Shown piece by piece: positions 8,021 through 20,758 of a stretch of DNA of 64,000 nucleotides. Position numbers and translations under genes: made by a program. The stretch spans positions 1,674,001-1,738,000 of the forward strand of contig NZ_CP043042.1 of NCBI RefSeq assembly GCF_008122265.1, written 5' to 3'. Every line of letters begins with the position of its first letter. Positions within the stretch are counted from its first letter, which is position 1. Origin of the DNA: Marinobacter fonticola. Lineage in GTDB: Bacteria > Pseudomonadota > Gammaproteobacteria > Pseudomonadales > Oleiphilaceae. Below the pieces are notes generated by a model. The model had not been told where the DNA came from. It ran no database searches and saw only the letters and a list, made by a program, of their open reading frames with translations.

Positions 8021-8162
8021 CCGTTGGATCTGCGGCAGGCCAACTTAACATTGCGTTTGAACACGTGATTTCAGATATAAACATGTCCACGGCCCACGCG
8101 AACGTTAGCGTAGCGCTGGCGAACCGTTAGCGACAAGTCACAGGCTACACTGAGCAGGCATC

Positions 8163-9134
8163 ATGTCCCATCCTCAATACCAAGTGTTGGCAGCCGCGGA
8201 AAACTGGCTCAATGCTGGCGAGCGCGTGTGGCTATGTACCATCCTCGATACATGGGGCTCGTCCCCGCGACCGGCGGGCTCCATGCTTGCGGTAAGCGAA
8301 TCCGGCCGTTGGGCGGGTTCGGTTTCCGGCGGCTGTCTGGAGGAGGATTTGCTACAGCGCACGGCGCGTGAGGATCGGCCCGATTGTCCCCAGATAACCG
8401 ATTACGGCGTGACGACGGATGACCGTGAGCGGTTTCGTCTGCCGTGCGGAGGGCGTATTCGTCTTTTGATCGAGCCGCTTGCCGGGGAGAAGCAACATGA
8501 GGCGGTGTGTCGATTACTCGGTTACTTGGACGCGAAAGTCCCGGCATCCCGCATTGTCGATCTAAAGACCGGGCAGATGATCATCGAGGCGAGCGACGGA
8601 CAAGGCACGGGCATAACCGAACAGCGGGAGTCCGTTCGCCACACGCTGGGGCCCGAGTGCCGTTTGCTGTTGGTCGGTGCGGGCGAGGTGGCCGGCCACG
8701 TTGCGGCTTTCGGTCGTCGTTGCGGGTTCGATGTGACCCTTTGCGAGCCGCGTGAAACCTTTCTCGCCGGCTGGACGGACAGCGAAACGCCGGTATTGAC
8801 GTCCTTGCCGGATGACCTCGTACTCCGCTCATTCAATGACTCTCACACTGCCATCCTGGCCCTCGCTCATGACCCGCGGGTCGACGACATGGCGCTGCTG
8901 GCGGCGCTGCAATCGTCGTGTTTTTATGTCGGGGCAATGGGTTCGAAGCAAACCTCGCAGATGCGTCGGGAGCGCCTGGTAGCCCTGGGTATAACAGAGC
9001 AACAACTGGAACGACTGCACGCGCCCATAGGCATTGCAATTCGTAGCAAGACCCCGGCGGAAATCGCCATATCGGTCATTGCGGATTTGGTCGACGCCCG
9101 TCACCGCTTGCTGGCGGACAGTGGCGCTCTATAA
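8163..9134 (+). CDS. XdhC/CoxI family protein (molybdenum cofactor insertion type), orphan
   Basis: This 323-residue protein has the two family domains. The N-terminal XdhC_CoxI domain contains VSGGCLEEDLL near residue 60. The C-terminal Rossmann-like domain starts around LLLVGAGEVAGHVAAFGR (about residue 165) and includes YVGAMGSKQTSQMRRERL. XdhC proteins bind sulfurated molybdenum cofactor and deliver it to xanthine dehydrogenase-type enzymes. No xdhA, xdhB or other molybdoenzyme gene lies nearby, and the next genes belong to methionine salvage. It is therefore an orphan, and its client enzyme must be elsewhere. The ATG has a modest AGCAGG ribosome-binding site. Confidence 0.92.
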   Translation: MSHPQYQVLAAAENWLNAGERVWLCTILDTWGSSPRPAGSMLAVSESGRWAGSVSGGCLEEDLLQRTAREDRPDCPQITDYGVTTDDRERFRLPCGGRIRLLIEPLAGEKQHEAVCRLLGYLDAKVPASRIVDLKTGQMIIEASDGQGTGITEQRESVRHTLGPECRLLLVGAGEVAGHVAAFGRRCGFDVTLCEPRETFLAGWTDSETPVLTSLPDDLVLRSFNDSHTAILALAHDPRVDDMALLAALQSSCFYVGAMGSKQTSQMRRERLVALGITEQQLERLHAPIGIAIRSKTPAEIAISVIADLVDARHRLLADSGAL

Positions 9135-9201
9135 TACCGGCCATTCATACGTGTACGCCGGGCGGTGCTCCCTACCGCTACCGGCTCGTTCCGGAGGCTG
9201 A

Positions 9202-9828
9202 ATGTTCGATGTAACCCGTTATGCTGCCGCCGCCCAGTCGCTGATCGACGCGGGGCGTTTCCTTTACGCCAATGGCTGGTCGCCTGCGACGAGCAGCAAC
9301 TATTCTGCGCGAATCGATGCCGGACATATCGCCATCACCGTTTCGGGGCGCCACAAGGGACAATTGGGCGCGGGCGATATTATGGTAGTGGATCTCAAAG
9401 GCCGCCCAGTCCAGAGCGAGGCCAAATCTTCGGCGGAAACCTTGCTGCACACCGTGCTCTATGAACAATTCCCGAACATTGGTGTGGTCCTGCACACGCA
9501 TTCGGTCAACGCAACGGTCCTCAGTCGTGCCCTGGCCGGCCAGGGGAGGCTTGAGCTGCAGGATTACGAGCTGCAAAAGGCGTTTCCGGGCACGACCACC
9601 CACGAGTCCTCATTGGTGGTGCCGATTTTCGAAAATACACAGGATATCCAGGCTCTTTCCGAGGAGGCCCGTCGCTGGTTCGAGCGCCACCCGGAACAGC
9701 CGGGCTATCTGATCCGGGGTCATGGCCTTTATACGTGGGGAAAAACCATGGCAGACTGTTTGCGCCATGTAGAAGCATTTGAATTCCTGTTCGCTTGTGA
9801 GTTGGAAATGATGAGGGTGACACGATGA
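9202..9828 (+). CDS. mtnB: Methylthioribulose-1-phosphate dehydratase
   Basis: This 208-residue class II aldolase-fold enzyme dehydrates methylthioribulose-1-phosphate in the methionine salvage pathway. Histidine zinc ligands are visible in VVLHTHSVNATVLSRAL (about residue 97), and a further conserved histidine lies in IRGHGLYTWG near the C-terminus. Length agrees with bacterial MtnB. A strong GGAGG ribosome-binding site lies six bases before the ATG. The stop overlaps the start of mtnD as ATGA, showing translational coupling. The first enzymes of the pathway (mtnA and a nucleosidase or phosphorylase) are not in this window. Confidence 0.96.
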   Translation: MFDVTRYAAAAQSLIDAGRFLYANGWSPATSSNYSARIDAGHIAITVSGRHKGQLGAGDIMVVDLKGRPVQSEAKSSAETLLHTVLYEQFPNIGVVLHTHSVNATVLSRALAGQGRLELQDYELQKAFPGTTTHESSLVVPIFENTQDIQALSEEARRWFERHPEQPGYLIRGHGLYTWGKTMADCLRHVEAFEFLFACELEMMRVTR

Positions 9829-10385
9829 CTACGCTGCGTATTTACCGCGAACACCAGCCGGACCAGCCGGAGGTTGTGACTGAAGAGCCCGCCAAGATTC
9901 AGCAATTGCTGAACGAGCAGGGCGTTCGCTTCGAGCAGTGGCCGACTCGCGATTTACCGGCCAACGCCAGTCAGGATGACATTCTGGACGCTTATGCCGA
10001 CGACGTATCGCAACTGAAGCAGGAATGCGGCTTCCAGACAGCCGACGTCGTCAGCTTGAGCGCTGACAATCCCAACAAGGATGCGGCGCGCAAGAAGTTT
10101 CTCGACGAACACACCCACAGCGAAGACGAAGTGCGGTTCTTTGTCCGCGGCCAGGGACTGTTCTACCTGCACTTCGGCGAGAAGGTCTATGCCGTACTGT
10201 GCCAAAAGAACGACCTGATCAGCGTGCCGGACGGCACCCGCCACTGGTTCGACATGGGGCCGGAGCCGGAATTTACCTGTATTCGCCTGTTCTCCAATCC
10301 GGACGGGTGGGTCGCCAGCTTCACCGGCGAGGACATCGCCAGCCGTCTGCCACGCTACGAGCGTATATTGGGTGCCACCGGATGA
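9825..10385 (+). CDS. mtnD: Acireductone dioxygenase
   Basis: This 186-residue cupin enzyme oxidises acireductone to the ketoacid precursor of methionine in methionine salvage. The metal-binding pattern EHTHSEDEVRFFVRG (about residues 96-110) supplies the H-x-H and E ligands, and VPDGTRHWFDMG supplies the last histidine. The metal bound, iron or nickel, decides the product and cannot be read from sequence. The gene overlaps both neighbours by four bases (ATGA at each junction), placing it in a tightly coupled mtnB-mtnD-mtnC operon. Confidence 0.96.
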   Translation: MTTLRIYREHQPDQPEVVTEEPAKIQQLLNEQGVRFEQWPTRDLPANASQDDILDAYADDVSQLKQECGFQTADVVSLSADNPNKDAARKKFLDEHTHSEDEVRFFVRGQGLFYLHFGEKVYAVLCQKNDLISVPDGTRHWFDMGPEPEFTCIRLFSNPDGWVASFTGEDIASRLPRYERILGATG

Positions 10386-11083
10386 TCGGAGTCATTTTGA
10401 CGGATATCGAGGGGACCACAAGCTCGATTTCCTTCGTCCACGATGTGCTCTTCCCCTACGCGGCGGAGCATATGGCGGACTTCGTGCGGCAGCAGGCGCC
10501 TGACAACGAGGCTGTCCAGGTTCAGCTCAAGGCTGTGGCCGACGAGAGCGGGGGCGATCCGTCGGATCTCGAAGGGTTGGTGGACACGCTGCTGACCTGG
10601 ATTCGCGAAGATCGCAAGGCTACGCCCCTTAAAGCCCTGCAGGGCATGATCTGGGAGAAGGGTTATCGGGATGGCGACTTCAAGGGTCATGTCTACCAAG
10701 ACGCTGCCGACAAACTGCGCGAGTGGCATGACCGTGGCCTGCGCCAGTACGTCTACTCCTCCGGTTCGGTACAGGCTCAGAAGCTTATTTTTGGCTTCAG
10801 TAGCTGCGGCAATCTGACGCCGTTTTTCAGTGGTTATTTCGACACCCACGTCGGCGCCAAGCGCGAGGCTAAGGCTTACCGAAACATCCTGGACGAACTT
10901 GGACTTGGCACAGAGCCGGAGACGGTACTCTTTCTGTCCGACATCACTCAGGAGCTTGATGCGGCAGCGGAAGCTGGCATGGAAACCATCCTTCTGGTTC
11001 GCGGCGAGGAGTCGGTTAAGACAGGCTATCCCATTGCCCACGATTTCAACGAAGTCGATGCGCTTCTGGCAGAGATCGACTGA
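10382..11083 (+). CDS. mtnC: Enolase-phosphatase E1
   Basis: This 233-residue HAD-superfamily enzyme performs both enolisation and dephosphorylation in methionine salvage, feeding acireductone dioxygenase. The HAD nucleophile motif is VILTDIEGTTSSISFVHDVL at residues 4-23. The conserved YSSGS and FLSDI motifs follow near residues 123 and 183. The start was placed at the ATG overlapping the mtnD stop, because this gives the normal family N-terminus; a longer in-frame extension exists upstream but is just read-through of the overlapping frame. No clear terminator hairpin follows, although TCTTTTTAT appears after the stop. Confidence 0.96.
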   Translation: MIGVILTDIEGTTSSISFVHDVLFPYAAEHMADFVRQQAPDNEAVQVQLKAVADESGGDPSDLEGLVDTLLTWIREDRKATPLKALQGMIWEKGYRDGDFKGHVYQDAADKLREWHDRGLRQYVYSSGSVQAQKLIFGFSSCGNLTPFFSGYFDTHVGAKREAKAYRNILDELGLGTEPETVLFLSDITQELDAAAEAGMETILLVRGEESVKTGYPIAHDFNEVDALLAEID

Positions 11084-11140
11084 GTCTTTTTATCAATCTG
11101 GAACTTCTTTCAAAGCCTATCGCCCTGCACAAGGTTTGAT

Positions 11141-11248
11141 GAAGGGAATGGCTGCCACCGCTGGAGAAGGGACATGGATGTCCCTGTCGTCATGGCTGGT
11201 CAGGGATGGCCATCCATGACAGCGGAAGCGGTGGCAGCCATTCCCTTC
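11141..11248. repeat. 108-bp imperfect palindromic intergenic element
   Basis: Perfect 22-bp inverted arms (11141-11162 and 11227-11248, beginning GAAGGGAATGGCTGCC) enclose a second nested stem. In that stem CATGGATG-TCCCTG (11173-11186) pairs with CAGGGA and CATCCATG (11201-11206 and 11211-11218), with a four-base bulge. The whole would form a long hairpin in RNA or a cruciform in DNA. It sits between mtnC and the DUF3080 gene. I see no second copy in this window. It could be a palindromic repetitive element or a miniature mobile element; it carries no open reading frame of note. Confidence 0.85.
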
Positions 11249-11332
11249 CTGCACCGGACATTCAGGCCAGGGCGTCCGTCGCTATGGTCTATTGGTTGCC
11301 CTTTTCCCGATCGCTGTACGTAAACTTCTCCC

Positions 11333-12403
11333 ATGAACCGGTTTCGGATTAACTCTCTCGTACGCCATCTGCCAGTCGTGCTGACTGCCGCCTTGATTGC
11401 CGGCTGCAACCCCTTTTCCGCACCCCAGTCCATGATGGACGAATATGTCGAGCGGGTAGCCCGTGTGCTTGAGCAGGACCACGCCCTGACCGAAGTGCCC
11501 CTGGCTGACCTGTTCCCCCGGCGCCGCGAACGCCGCCTCGAAATGCCCGAGTTGGAGCTCGACATGCTCGATTTCCTCTCGTTGTACGGCTGCGAATTGC
11601 AGTTCGTGGTGGGGGAGCGCAATTCCGGCCTCGGTCGGGTCATGCAGCCCGTTAACGTGCTGCGTTACGAACTGAGGTTTATCGAGGCTGCCGGAAACTG
11701 TCTACCCCAATTGGAGGACGACGAAGGTCTTTACGATGCAGTGGCCAAAGCCCGTGGCGCCAAAGTCGAGAGCTTACCGATTGCGGTCTGGAATGCGACT
11801 TGGGGGACCGAAGAAATTGAACCGCTGTTTACGCGCACCGAAGGCCTGTTGCCGATAGGAACGAGCGGCGCCACGGTGTCTGATCTGGCGCGGGATCTGG
11901 CGCTGCTGAACACCCGACTGTCAGCGCTGCAGGAAGGAAGCCTGGGTACAGGCCTGGAATTCATGGGCGAGGTTCAGCAACGCTGGCAGGCTGAGGATCG
12001 GATGGGGCAGTTGATTAAGAGCGGCTTACTGCTGGTAACCCGCTTGAACGATGCAGCCGATGTCATGCAACGGCGTCTCGACAGCCATCCGCTATGCCTG
12101 AAGCAGCGCACCAATAACCAGGCAGAGATTGCCAAGAGCATGTTCTTTTCGGTCTATGCCGGCGAGGTGCAGCCCTACATGGCGATGGTGAATCGTGTGC
12201 GGGATGCGCTGGTGCCAGGTTTCGAGCAGTTGGCGGCGAGCCAGAGTGATGTCATGCCCCAGGACTTCAAACCCTACTACCGTCGCTACCTGAGTCTGAC
12301 CGGTGAACAGAGCCTCTGGCATCGGCTCGATGAAACCGTGGCCCGTCACACGAGACTTTGGCAGGAATTACTCGGCCAGTGCGGCTTCCGCCCGGGACAG
12401 TGA
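11333..12403 (+). CDS. DUF3080-family lipoprotein
   Basis: This 356-residue protein has a signal peptide ending in the lipobox LIAGC (cysteine near residue 25), so it is probably anchored in the envelope. The remainder is a mostly helical soluble domain, with features I associate with DUF3080, including the region around LDFLSLYGCELQFVVGERNSG. No catalytic motif is visible and the family has no known role. It is convergent with the downstream GspE-like ATPase gene, the two stops being only five bases apart. The ATG has a weak ribosome-binding site. Confidence 0.85.
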   Translation: MNRFRINSLVRHLPVVLTAALIAGCNPFSAPQSMMDEYVERVARVLEQDHALTEVPLADLFPRRRERRLEMPELELDMLDFLSLYGCELQFVVGERNSGLGRVMQPVNVLRYELRFIEAAGNCLPQLEDDEGLYDAVAKARGAKVESLPIAVWNATWGTEEIEPLFTRTEGLLPIGTSGATVSDLARDLALLNTRLSALQEGSLGTGLEFMGEVQQRWQAEDRMGQLIKSGLLLVTRLNDAADVMQRRLDSHPLCLKQRTNNQAEIAKSMFFSVYAGEVQPYMAMVNRVRDALVPGFEQLAASQSDVMPQDFKPYYRRYLSLTGEQSLWHRLDETVARHTRLWQELLGQCGFRPGQ

Positions 12404-12408
12404 CCGGC

Positions 12409-14196
12409 TCAGCGCTGGCTTTCCGGCGTGACCCGCAAGATTTCTTCGATGGTGGTTTCGCCAGCGGCCACTTTCTGCGCACCACTGAGCCGCAGGGACT
12501 TCATGCCATCCTTGTAGGCCTCCACCCGGAGTTGCTCCAGATCGCAAGACTCATCGACAGCGCTGCGCAGCCGCGGTGATAGCTGCAGGATCTCGTAGAC
12601 GCCGGCGCGGCCTCGATAGCCGGTATTGCGGCACTCCAGGCAGCCGCCGGGCGCGTAGACTTCAGCCGGCTTAGGCGCCTTCCAGGGGCGGGTCAGGCTG
12701 GTCCAGGCACTGGGATCGACGTCTGCCTTTACCTTGCAATCCGGGCAGAGCGTGCGCACCAGACGCTGGGCCATGACACCCAAAACCGTCGCGCGGATCA
12801 GATAAGGCGGAATCCCCAGCTCAATCAACCGTGTTATGGCGCTTGGTGCGTCGTTGGTATGCAGGGTGGAGAGGACGAGGTGACCCGTCAGCGCCGCCTG
12901 AACCGCCATCTCCGCTGTTTCCAGATCCCGTATCTCGCCCACCATAATGATGTCCGGATCCTGCCGTAGCAGAGCACGCACGCCGGAAGCGAAGGTCAGG
13001 TCGATGCCATGCTGAACCTGCATCTGGTTGAAGGTCGGTTCCACCATCTCGATGGGGTCTTCGATGGTGCAAATATTGACCTCGGAGGTGGCCAACTGCT
13101 TCAGCGTCGAATACAGCGTGGTTGTTTTGCCCGACCCTGTCGGGCCGGTGACCAAAACGATGCCGTGTGGCTGGTCGGCCATGGCCTTCCAGCGTTGCAC
13201 ATCTTCGCGGCTGAAACCCAGTTTGTCGAAGCCCTTGAGCAGTACCTCCGGATCGAAGATCCGCATCACCATCTTTTCGCCGAACGCTGTCGGCATGGTA
13301 GCCAGGCGCAGTTCCACTTCGGCATTATCCGGCTTTCGGGTCTTGATGCGGCCATCCTGAGGTTTACGTTTCTCCGCTACATTCAAGCGGCCCAAAATTT
13401 TCAGGCGGCTAACCACGGCCACGCCGACCTGATCCGGGAATTCATAGACGTTGTGCAACACACCGTCGATGCGGAATCGGACCTGGGCAATGTTGCGCCT
13501 GGGCTCGATATGGATATCGCTGGCGCGTTGGTCGAAGGCGTACTGCAGGAGCCAATCGACGATTTTAACCACGTGCTGGTCGTTGGCATCCGGGCTCTTG
13601 TTGTCGCCCAGATCCAGTAACTGCTCGAAGTTATGGATATTGGTGGCGCCCTGAGCCGCTGCGCCGCTGGCTTTACTGACCGAGCTGGCAAGCTGGTAGA
13701 ACTCGACGGTAAAGCGGCGAATATCCTCGGGATTTGCGACCACCCGCCGGATGTCCTTTTTCAGCACATGGCGCAGGTTGGCTTCCCAGTCGTGCTTGAA
13801 AGGCTCGGCGCTGGCAATCCAGACTTCGTCCGGATGGATCTCCACGGCCAGAATATGGTGACGTTGGGCGAAGGCGAAGGACATGACCCGAGCCACGCCC
13901 GGCGCATCGATTTTCAGCGGGTCGATATGATAGTAGGGCTGGTCGGCCCAGTGGGCCAGCCATTCGGTGAGACGATCCAGGCCCAAGGTGCGTTTGTTTT
14001 TTTGGCTGGTCAGCTCGGCAATCGCCACGACGTCCAAGGGATGCCGCTTGGCAGACTCGGCGCCTAGATTGCCCGTGAGCACACGCTCGGCATCGTCCTG
14101 GGTGATTTCCCCGTCTTCTACCAAGGCGGTGCAGATGTCACGAAGCGTCAGGGTGGCGCGGGGTGGAGCTGCCGGCGTGGTGGACAATGTGGGCAT
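12409..14196 (-). CDS. GspE/PulE/PilB-family secretion or pilus ATPase, orphan
   Basis: This 595-residue ATPase has an N-terminal domain (about residues 15-170), the catalytic core with Walker A GPTGSGKTTTLYSTL near residue 350, a Walker B region DPDIIMVGEIRD near residue 413, and a histidine motif STLHTNDAPSAITRL. A four-cysteine zinc site (CPDC near 484 and CLEC near 519) is the hallmark of the GspE/PilB subgroup. Such hexameric ATPases power type II secretion or type IV pilus extension. No other secretion or pilus gene lies nearby, so the partner machine is elsewhere or unknown. It lies eight bases downstream of the DUF2069 gene and probably shares its transcript. Confidence 0.94.
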   Translation of the reverse strand: MPTLSTTPAAPPRATLTLRDICTALVEDGEITQDDAERVLTGNLGAESAKRHPLDVVAIAELTSQKNKRTLGLDRLTEWLAHWADQPYYHIDPLKIDAPGVARVMSFAFAQRHHILAVEIHPDEVWIASAEPFKHDWEANLRHVLKKDIRRVVANPEDIRRFTVEFYQLASSVSKASGAAAQGATNIHNFEQLLDLGDNKSPDANDQHVVKIVDWLLQYAFDQRASDIHIEPRRNIAQVRFRIDGVLHNVYEFPDQVGVAVVSRLKILGRLNVAEKRKPQDGRIKTRKPDNAEVELRLATMPTAFGEKMVMRIFDPEVLLKGFDKLGFSREDVQRWKAMADQPHGIVLVTGPTGSGKTTTLYSTLKQLATSEVNICTIEDPIEMVEPTFNQMQVQHGIDLTFASGVRALLRQDPDIIMVGEIRDLETAEMAVQAALTGHLVLSTLHTNDAPSAITRLIELGIPPYLIRATVLGVMAQRLVRTLCPDCKVKADVDPSAWTSLTRPWKAPKPAEVYAPGGCLECRNTGYRGRAGVYEILQLSPRLRSAVDESCDLEQLRVEAYKDGMKSLRLSGAQKVAAGETTIEEILRVTPESQR

Positions 14197-14204
14197 AATG
14201 CGGA

Positions 14205-14558
14205 CTACTCAGGCCGATTGGTTTTCAGATGCACCATAGCAGAAACGAAGAGTAGAAGGGCGACAACCGCACTGGCTGTCGCACCCAGGCCACCCTCGGT
14301 CAGCCAGGCGCTGACAACGAACTGGGTGAAGTAAAAAATCAGCACGAAGCTGAGCCAGATCATCCCGCGATTGTGGCCGCTGATAACCACCGGAATGAAA
14401 ACCAAAAGAGGGACCAGCTTAATGGATAGAATGAGTGGTAACGACAGCGCAGGATCCGGCGCTGGCCAGAACGTAGTGACCACCAACAGAATGATTAACG
14501 CCGCATAAAGCACCTGACAAAGCAGTCGGGTTTTGCGTGCGCGCACGGTGTGAAGCAT
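14205..14558 (-). CDS. DUF2069-family inner membrane protein
   Basis: This 117-residue protein has four hydrophobic segments and a short charged N-terminus, consistent with the DUF2069 family found next to wrbA in many gammaproteobacteria. The arginines and lysines before the first segment predict a cytoplasmic N-terminus. AAGGA lies seven bases before the ATG. It lies downstream of wrbA on the same strand, with a 39-bp gap. No function is known for the family and no catalytic residue is evident. Confidence 0.88.
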   Translation of the reverse strand: MLHTVRARKTRLLCQVLYAALIILLVVTTFWPAPDPALSLPLILSIKLVPLLVFIPVVISGHNRGMIWLSFVLIFYFTQFVVSAWLTEGGLGATASAVVALLLFVSAMVHLKTNRPE

Positions 14559-14597
14559 TTGGATGTCCTTAGGTAGAATGAAGCGGTGGCGGAAATA

Positions 14598-15212
<615 letters not shown>

Positions 15213-15224
15213 TCAGACCAACAA

Positions 15225-15578
15225 TCAGAGAATATCGAGCACTGACTCTGGCGGTCGCCCGAGGGCAGCCTTGCCGTTATGCAGTACGATAGGCCGTTCG
15301 ATCAGCTTAGGGTTGTCTATCATCGCTGCAATGAGTTGATCGTCTGTCAGATCGCTATTGCTCAAACCCAGTTCGCGATAACACTCTTCGCCGGTGCGCA
15401 TGAGTTCGCGCGGGGATTTATCGAGCTGCTTTAGGATAGCCTTCAGCTCTTCGGCGCTGGGCGGTGTTTCGAGGTAGCGGATGACTTCAGGCTGGATGCC
15501 CTGTTCTTCCAACAACGCCAGGGTCTGGCGGGATTTCGAACAGCGCGGATTATGGAAAATTCGGGTCGTCTCTGTCAT
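15225..15578 (-). CDS. arsC: Arsenate reductase (glutaredoxin-coupled), ArsC/YfgD family
   Basis: This 117-residue thioredoxin-fold protein has the active-site cysteine in HNPRCSKSRQTLALLEEQGI and arginines at the positions used for anion binding (in ELMRTGEE and in LIERPIVLHNGKAALGRPPE). This matches the E. coli-type ArsC that reduces arsenate with glutaredoxin. There is no arsenite efflux gene or ArsR regulator nearby, so it may instead be the YfgD-like housekeeping paralog, whose physiological substrate is less clear. The stop is followed 24 bases later by wrbA. Confidence 0.93.
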   Translation of the reverse strand: MTETTRIFHNPRCSKSRQTLALLEEQGIQPEVIRYLETPPSAEELKAILKQLDKSPRELMRTGEECYRELGLSNSDLTDDQLIAAMIDNPKLIERPIVLHNGKAALGRPPESVLDIL

Positions 15579-15635
15579 GGTCTCGCGTTCTGGATCGTCG
15601 TTTTGTGAGCGCTTAGTCTAACAGGAGGGTTGCGT

Positions 15636-16076
15636 TTGAAGTACCTCAAACTCCCTATCGCCTTGTTTGCCCTCGTCATTCTCGCGGGTTGCGAACGTAC
15701 GGCCTTTCAGGATGCGCAGGGCAATAGTCTGGACTGGGACGAACTGCGTGGGCAATGGGTGGTGGTCAACTACTGGGCAGAATGGTGCGAGCCCTGCCTG
15801 GAGGAAATTCCCGAACTCAATGCCCTCGACGAAACCGACAAAGCGATGGTGCTCGGGGTTAACTTCGATGGCATCACCGGCCAGGACCTGCGCGATCTTG
15901 GTGAAAGGATGGATATTCGGTTCCGTATGCTGGCCGAAGATCCGGGCCCCAAGCTGGGCTGGGAACTGCCGGTTGGATTGCCCGCGTCCTACGTCGTCAC
16001 GCCTGATGGAGAGTTGCTCGAGGCCCGGTTCGGGCCCCAGACAAAGTCAGGCCTTTTGGAGCTGATGCAGCGTTAG
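15636..16076 (+). CDS. TlpA-like thioredoxin-family lipoprotein
   Basis: This 146-residue protein has a lipoprotein signal ending VILAGC, so the thioredoxin fold is anchored in the envelope. The redox motif WCEPC lies near residue 50, within VVVNYWAEWCEPCLEEIPEL, and the cis-proline segment is GLPASYVV. It probably reduces or exchanges disulfides in the periplasm; the partner membrane reductase is not here. The start was set at TTG 15636 because AGGAGG at 15623-15628 lies seven bases upstream; an earlier in-frame TTG at 15630 is too close. The gene is divergent from arsC. Confidence 0.92.
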   Translation: MKYLKLPIALFALVILAGCERTAFQDAQGNSLDWDELRGQWVVVNYWAEWCEPCLEEIPELNALDETDKAMVLGVNFDGITGQDLRDLGERMDIRFRMLAEDPGPKLGWELPVGLPASYVVTPDGELLEARFGPQTKSGLLELMQR

Positions 16077-16175
16077 AGGCGGTTACAGAATGCTTATTAA
16101 AGGACGCGATTTGTGACGCCCTGACTGATAGAATCCGGGATTAATTTCAATAGAATCGAGCCCCGCTAACGCCCC

Positions 16176-19655
<3,480 letters not shown>

Positions 19656-19683
19656 TATCGGATAGGTGCCTCCTACCGGGGCC

Positions 19684-19715
19684 GGCGTTATACCAATGTG
19701 GCGTTATACCAATGT
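19684..19715. repeat. Perfect tandem duplication of a 16-mer between dnaE and accA
   Basis: GGCGTTATACCAATGT occurs twice with no spacer (19684-19699 and 19700-19715). The pair is bracketed by CC before it and CCGG followed by TTTTT after it, so it may lie within the loop of a weak terminator-like structure at the end of dnaE. Confidence 0.9.
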
Positions 19716-19804
19716 CCGGTTTTTATGGATGAACGGGCCTGTTAGTTTGCGCAAAGAATCATAAAATTTGAAAGTCGCCTACGAACTAACGACGACGGAA
19801 GATC

Positions 19805-20758
19805 ATGAATCCCAACTACCTGGATTTTGAACAGCCCATTGCCGACCTGGAAGCCAAGATCGAAGAGCTGCGCCTGGTTGGCAACGACAGTGACATCAAT
19901 ATCACGGACGAAATCAGTCGTCTCAAAAACAAGAGTGTCAGCCTGACCGAGAGTATTTTCTCAAGCCTGACCCCCTGGGACATCGCCCGATTGGCCCGTC
20001 ACCCGCGGCGGCCCTACACGCTGGATTACATCGACCTCATGTTCGAGGATTTCGACGAACTCCACGGTGACCGCCGCTATGCCGATGATCTTTCCATCGT
20101 TGGCGGCACGGCGCGTCTCGACGGTCAGCCGATCATGGTGATCGGCCACCAGAAAGGCCGTGAGGTTAAAGATAAGGTCAAGCGTAATTTCGGCATGCCG
20201 CGGCCGGAGGGCTATCGCAAAGCGCTACGCCTGATGGAAATGGCCGAGCGTTTTCACATGCCGATCCTCACGTTTATCGATACACCGGGCGCCTATCCGG
20301 GGATCGGCGCTGAGGAACGTGGCCAGAGCGAGGCCATCGCGTTCAACCTTGCGGTTATGTCGCGGCTGAAAACGCCGGTGATATCGACGGTGATTGGTGA
20401 GGGTGGTTCCGGTGGCGCTTTGGCAATCGGTGTCTGCGACCGTCTGTACATGCTGCAATATTCCACCTATTCGGTTATTTCTCCGGAGGGCTGTGCCTCG
20501 ATTCTCTGGAAGAGCGCCGAATACGCGGCGCAAGCTGCCGAAGCCATGGGCGTGCATGCCAATCGCCTGAAAGACTTGAACCTGGCAGACGAGGTCATCC
20601 CCGAGCCTATGGGTGGCGCCCATCGTTCACCGGAAGAGATGGCCAGCGCCCTCAAGGCGCAGCTCAAGTCCGGGTTAGCGGAGCTTGGCGCCTTGTCGAC
20701 CGAGGATCTGGTTGGCCAGCGTTATGAACGCCTGACAGCCTATGACACCGGCCGGTGA
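19805..20758 (+). CDS. accA: Acetyl-CoA carboxylase carboxyltransferase subunit alpha
   Basis: This 317-residue protein is the alpha half of the carboxyltransferase that makes malonyl-CoA for fatty acid synthesis. It works with AccD, which is not in this window. Characteristic stretches are [40 protein letters not shown] and [19 protein letters not shown], the last shaping the biotin/CoA site. A GGAAG ribosome-binding site precedes the ATG. The 3' end overlaps the tilS start by 17 bases, a coupling that I also know from Pseudomonas-type genomes. Confidence 0.98.
   Translation: MNPNYLDFEQPIADLEAKIEELRLVGNDSDINITDEISRLKNKSVSLTESIFSSLTPWDIARLARHPRRPYTLDYIDLMFEDFDELHGDRRYADDLSIVGGTARLDGQPIMVIGHQKGREVKDKVKRNFGMPRPEGYRKALRLMEMAERFHMPILTFIDTPGAYPGIGAEERGQSEAIAFNLAVMSRLKTPVISTVIGEGGSGGALAIGVCDRLYMLQYSTYSVISPEGCASILWKSAEYAAQAAEAMGVHANRLKDLNLADEVIPEPMGGAHRSPEEMASALKAQLKSGLAELGALSTEDLVGQRYERLTAYDTGR

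Noticed and set aside
9135..9201. SAM riboswitch before the methionine-salvage genes
   Set aside because: The gap is only 67 bases and shows no riboswitch core, just a ribosome-binding site.
11200..11643. Minus-strand frame across the 108-bp palindrome
   Set aside because: It starts in the DUF3080 gene and ends in the palindrome; serine/arginine-rich composition is typical of an antisense shadow.
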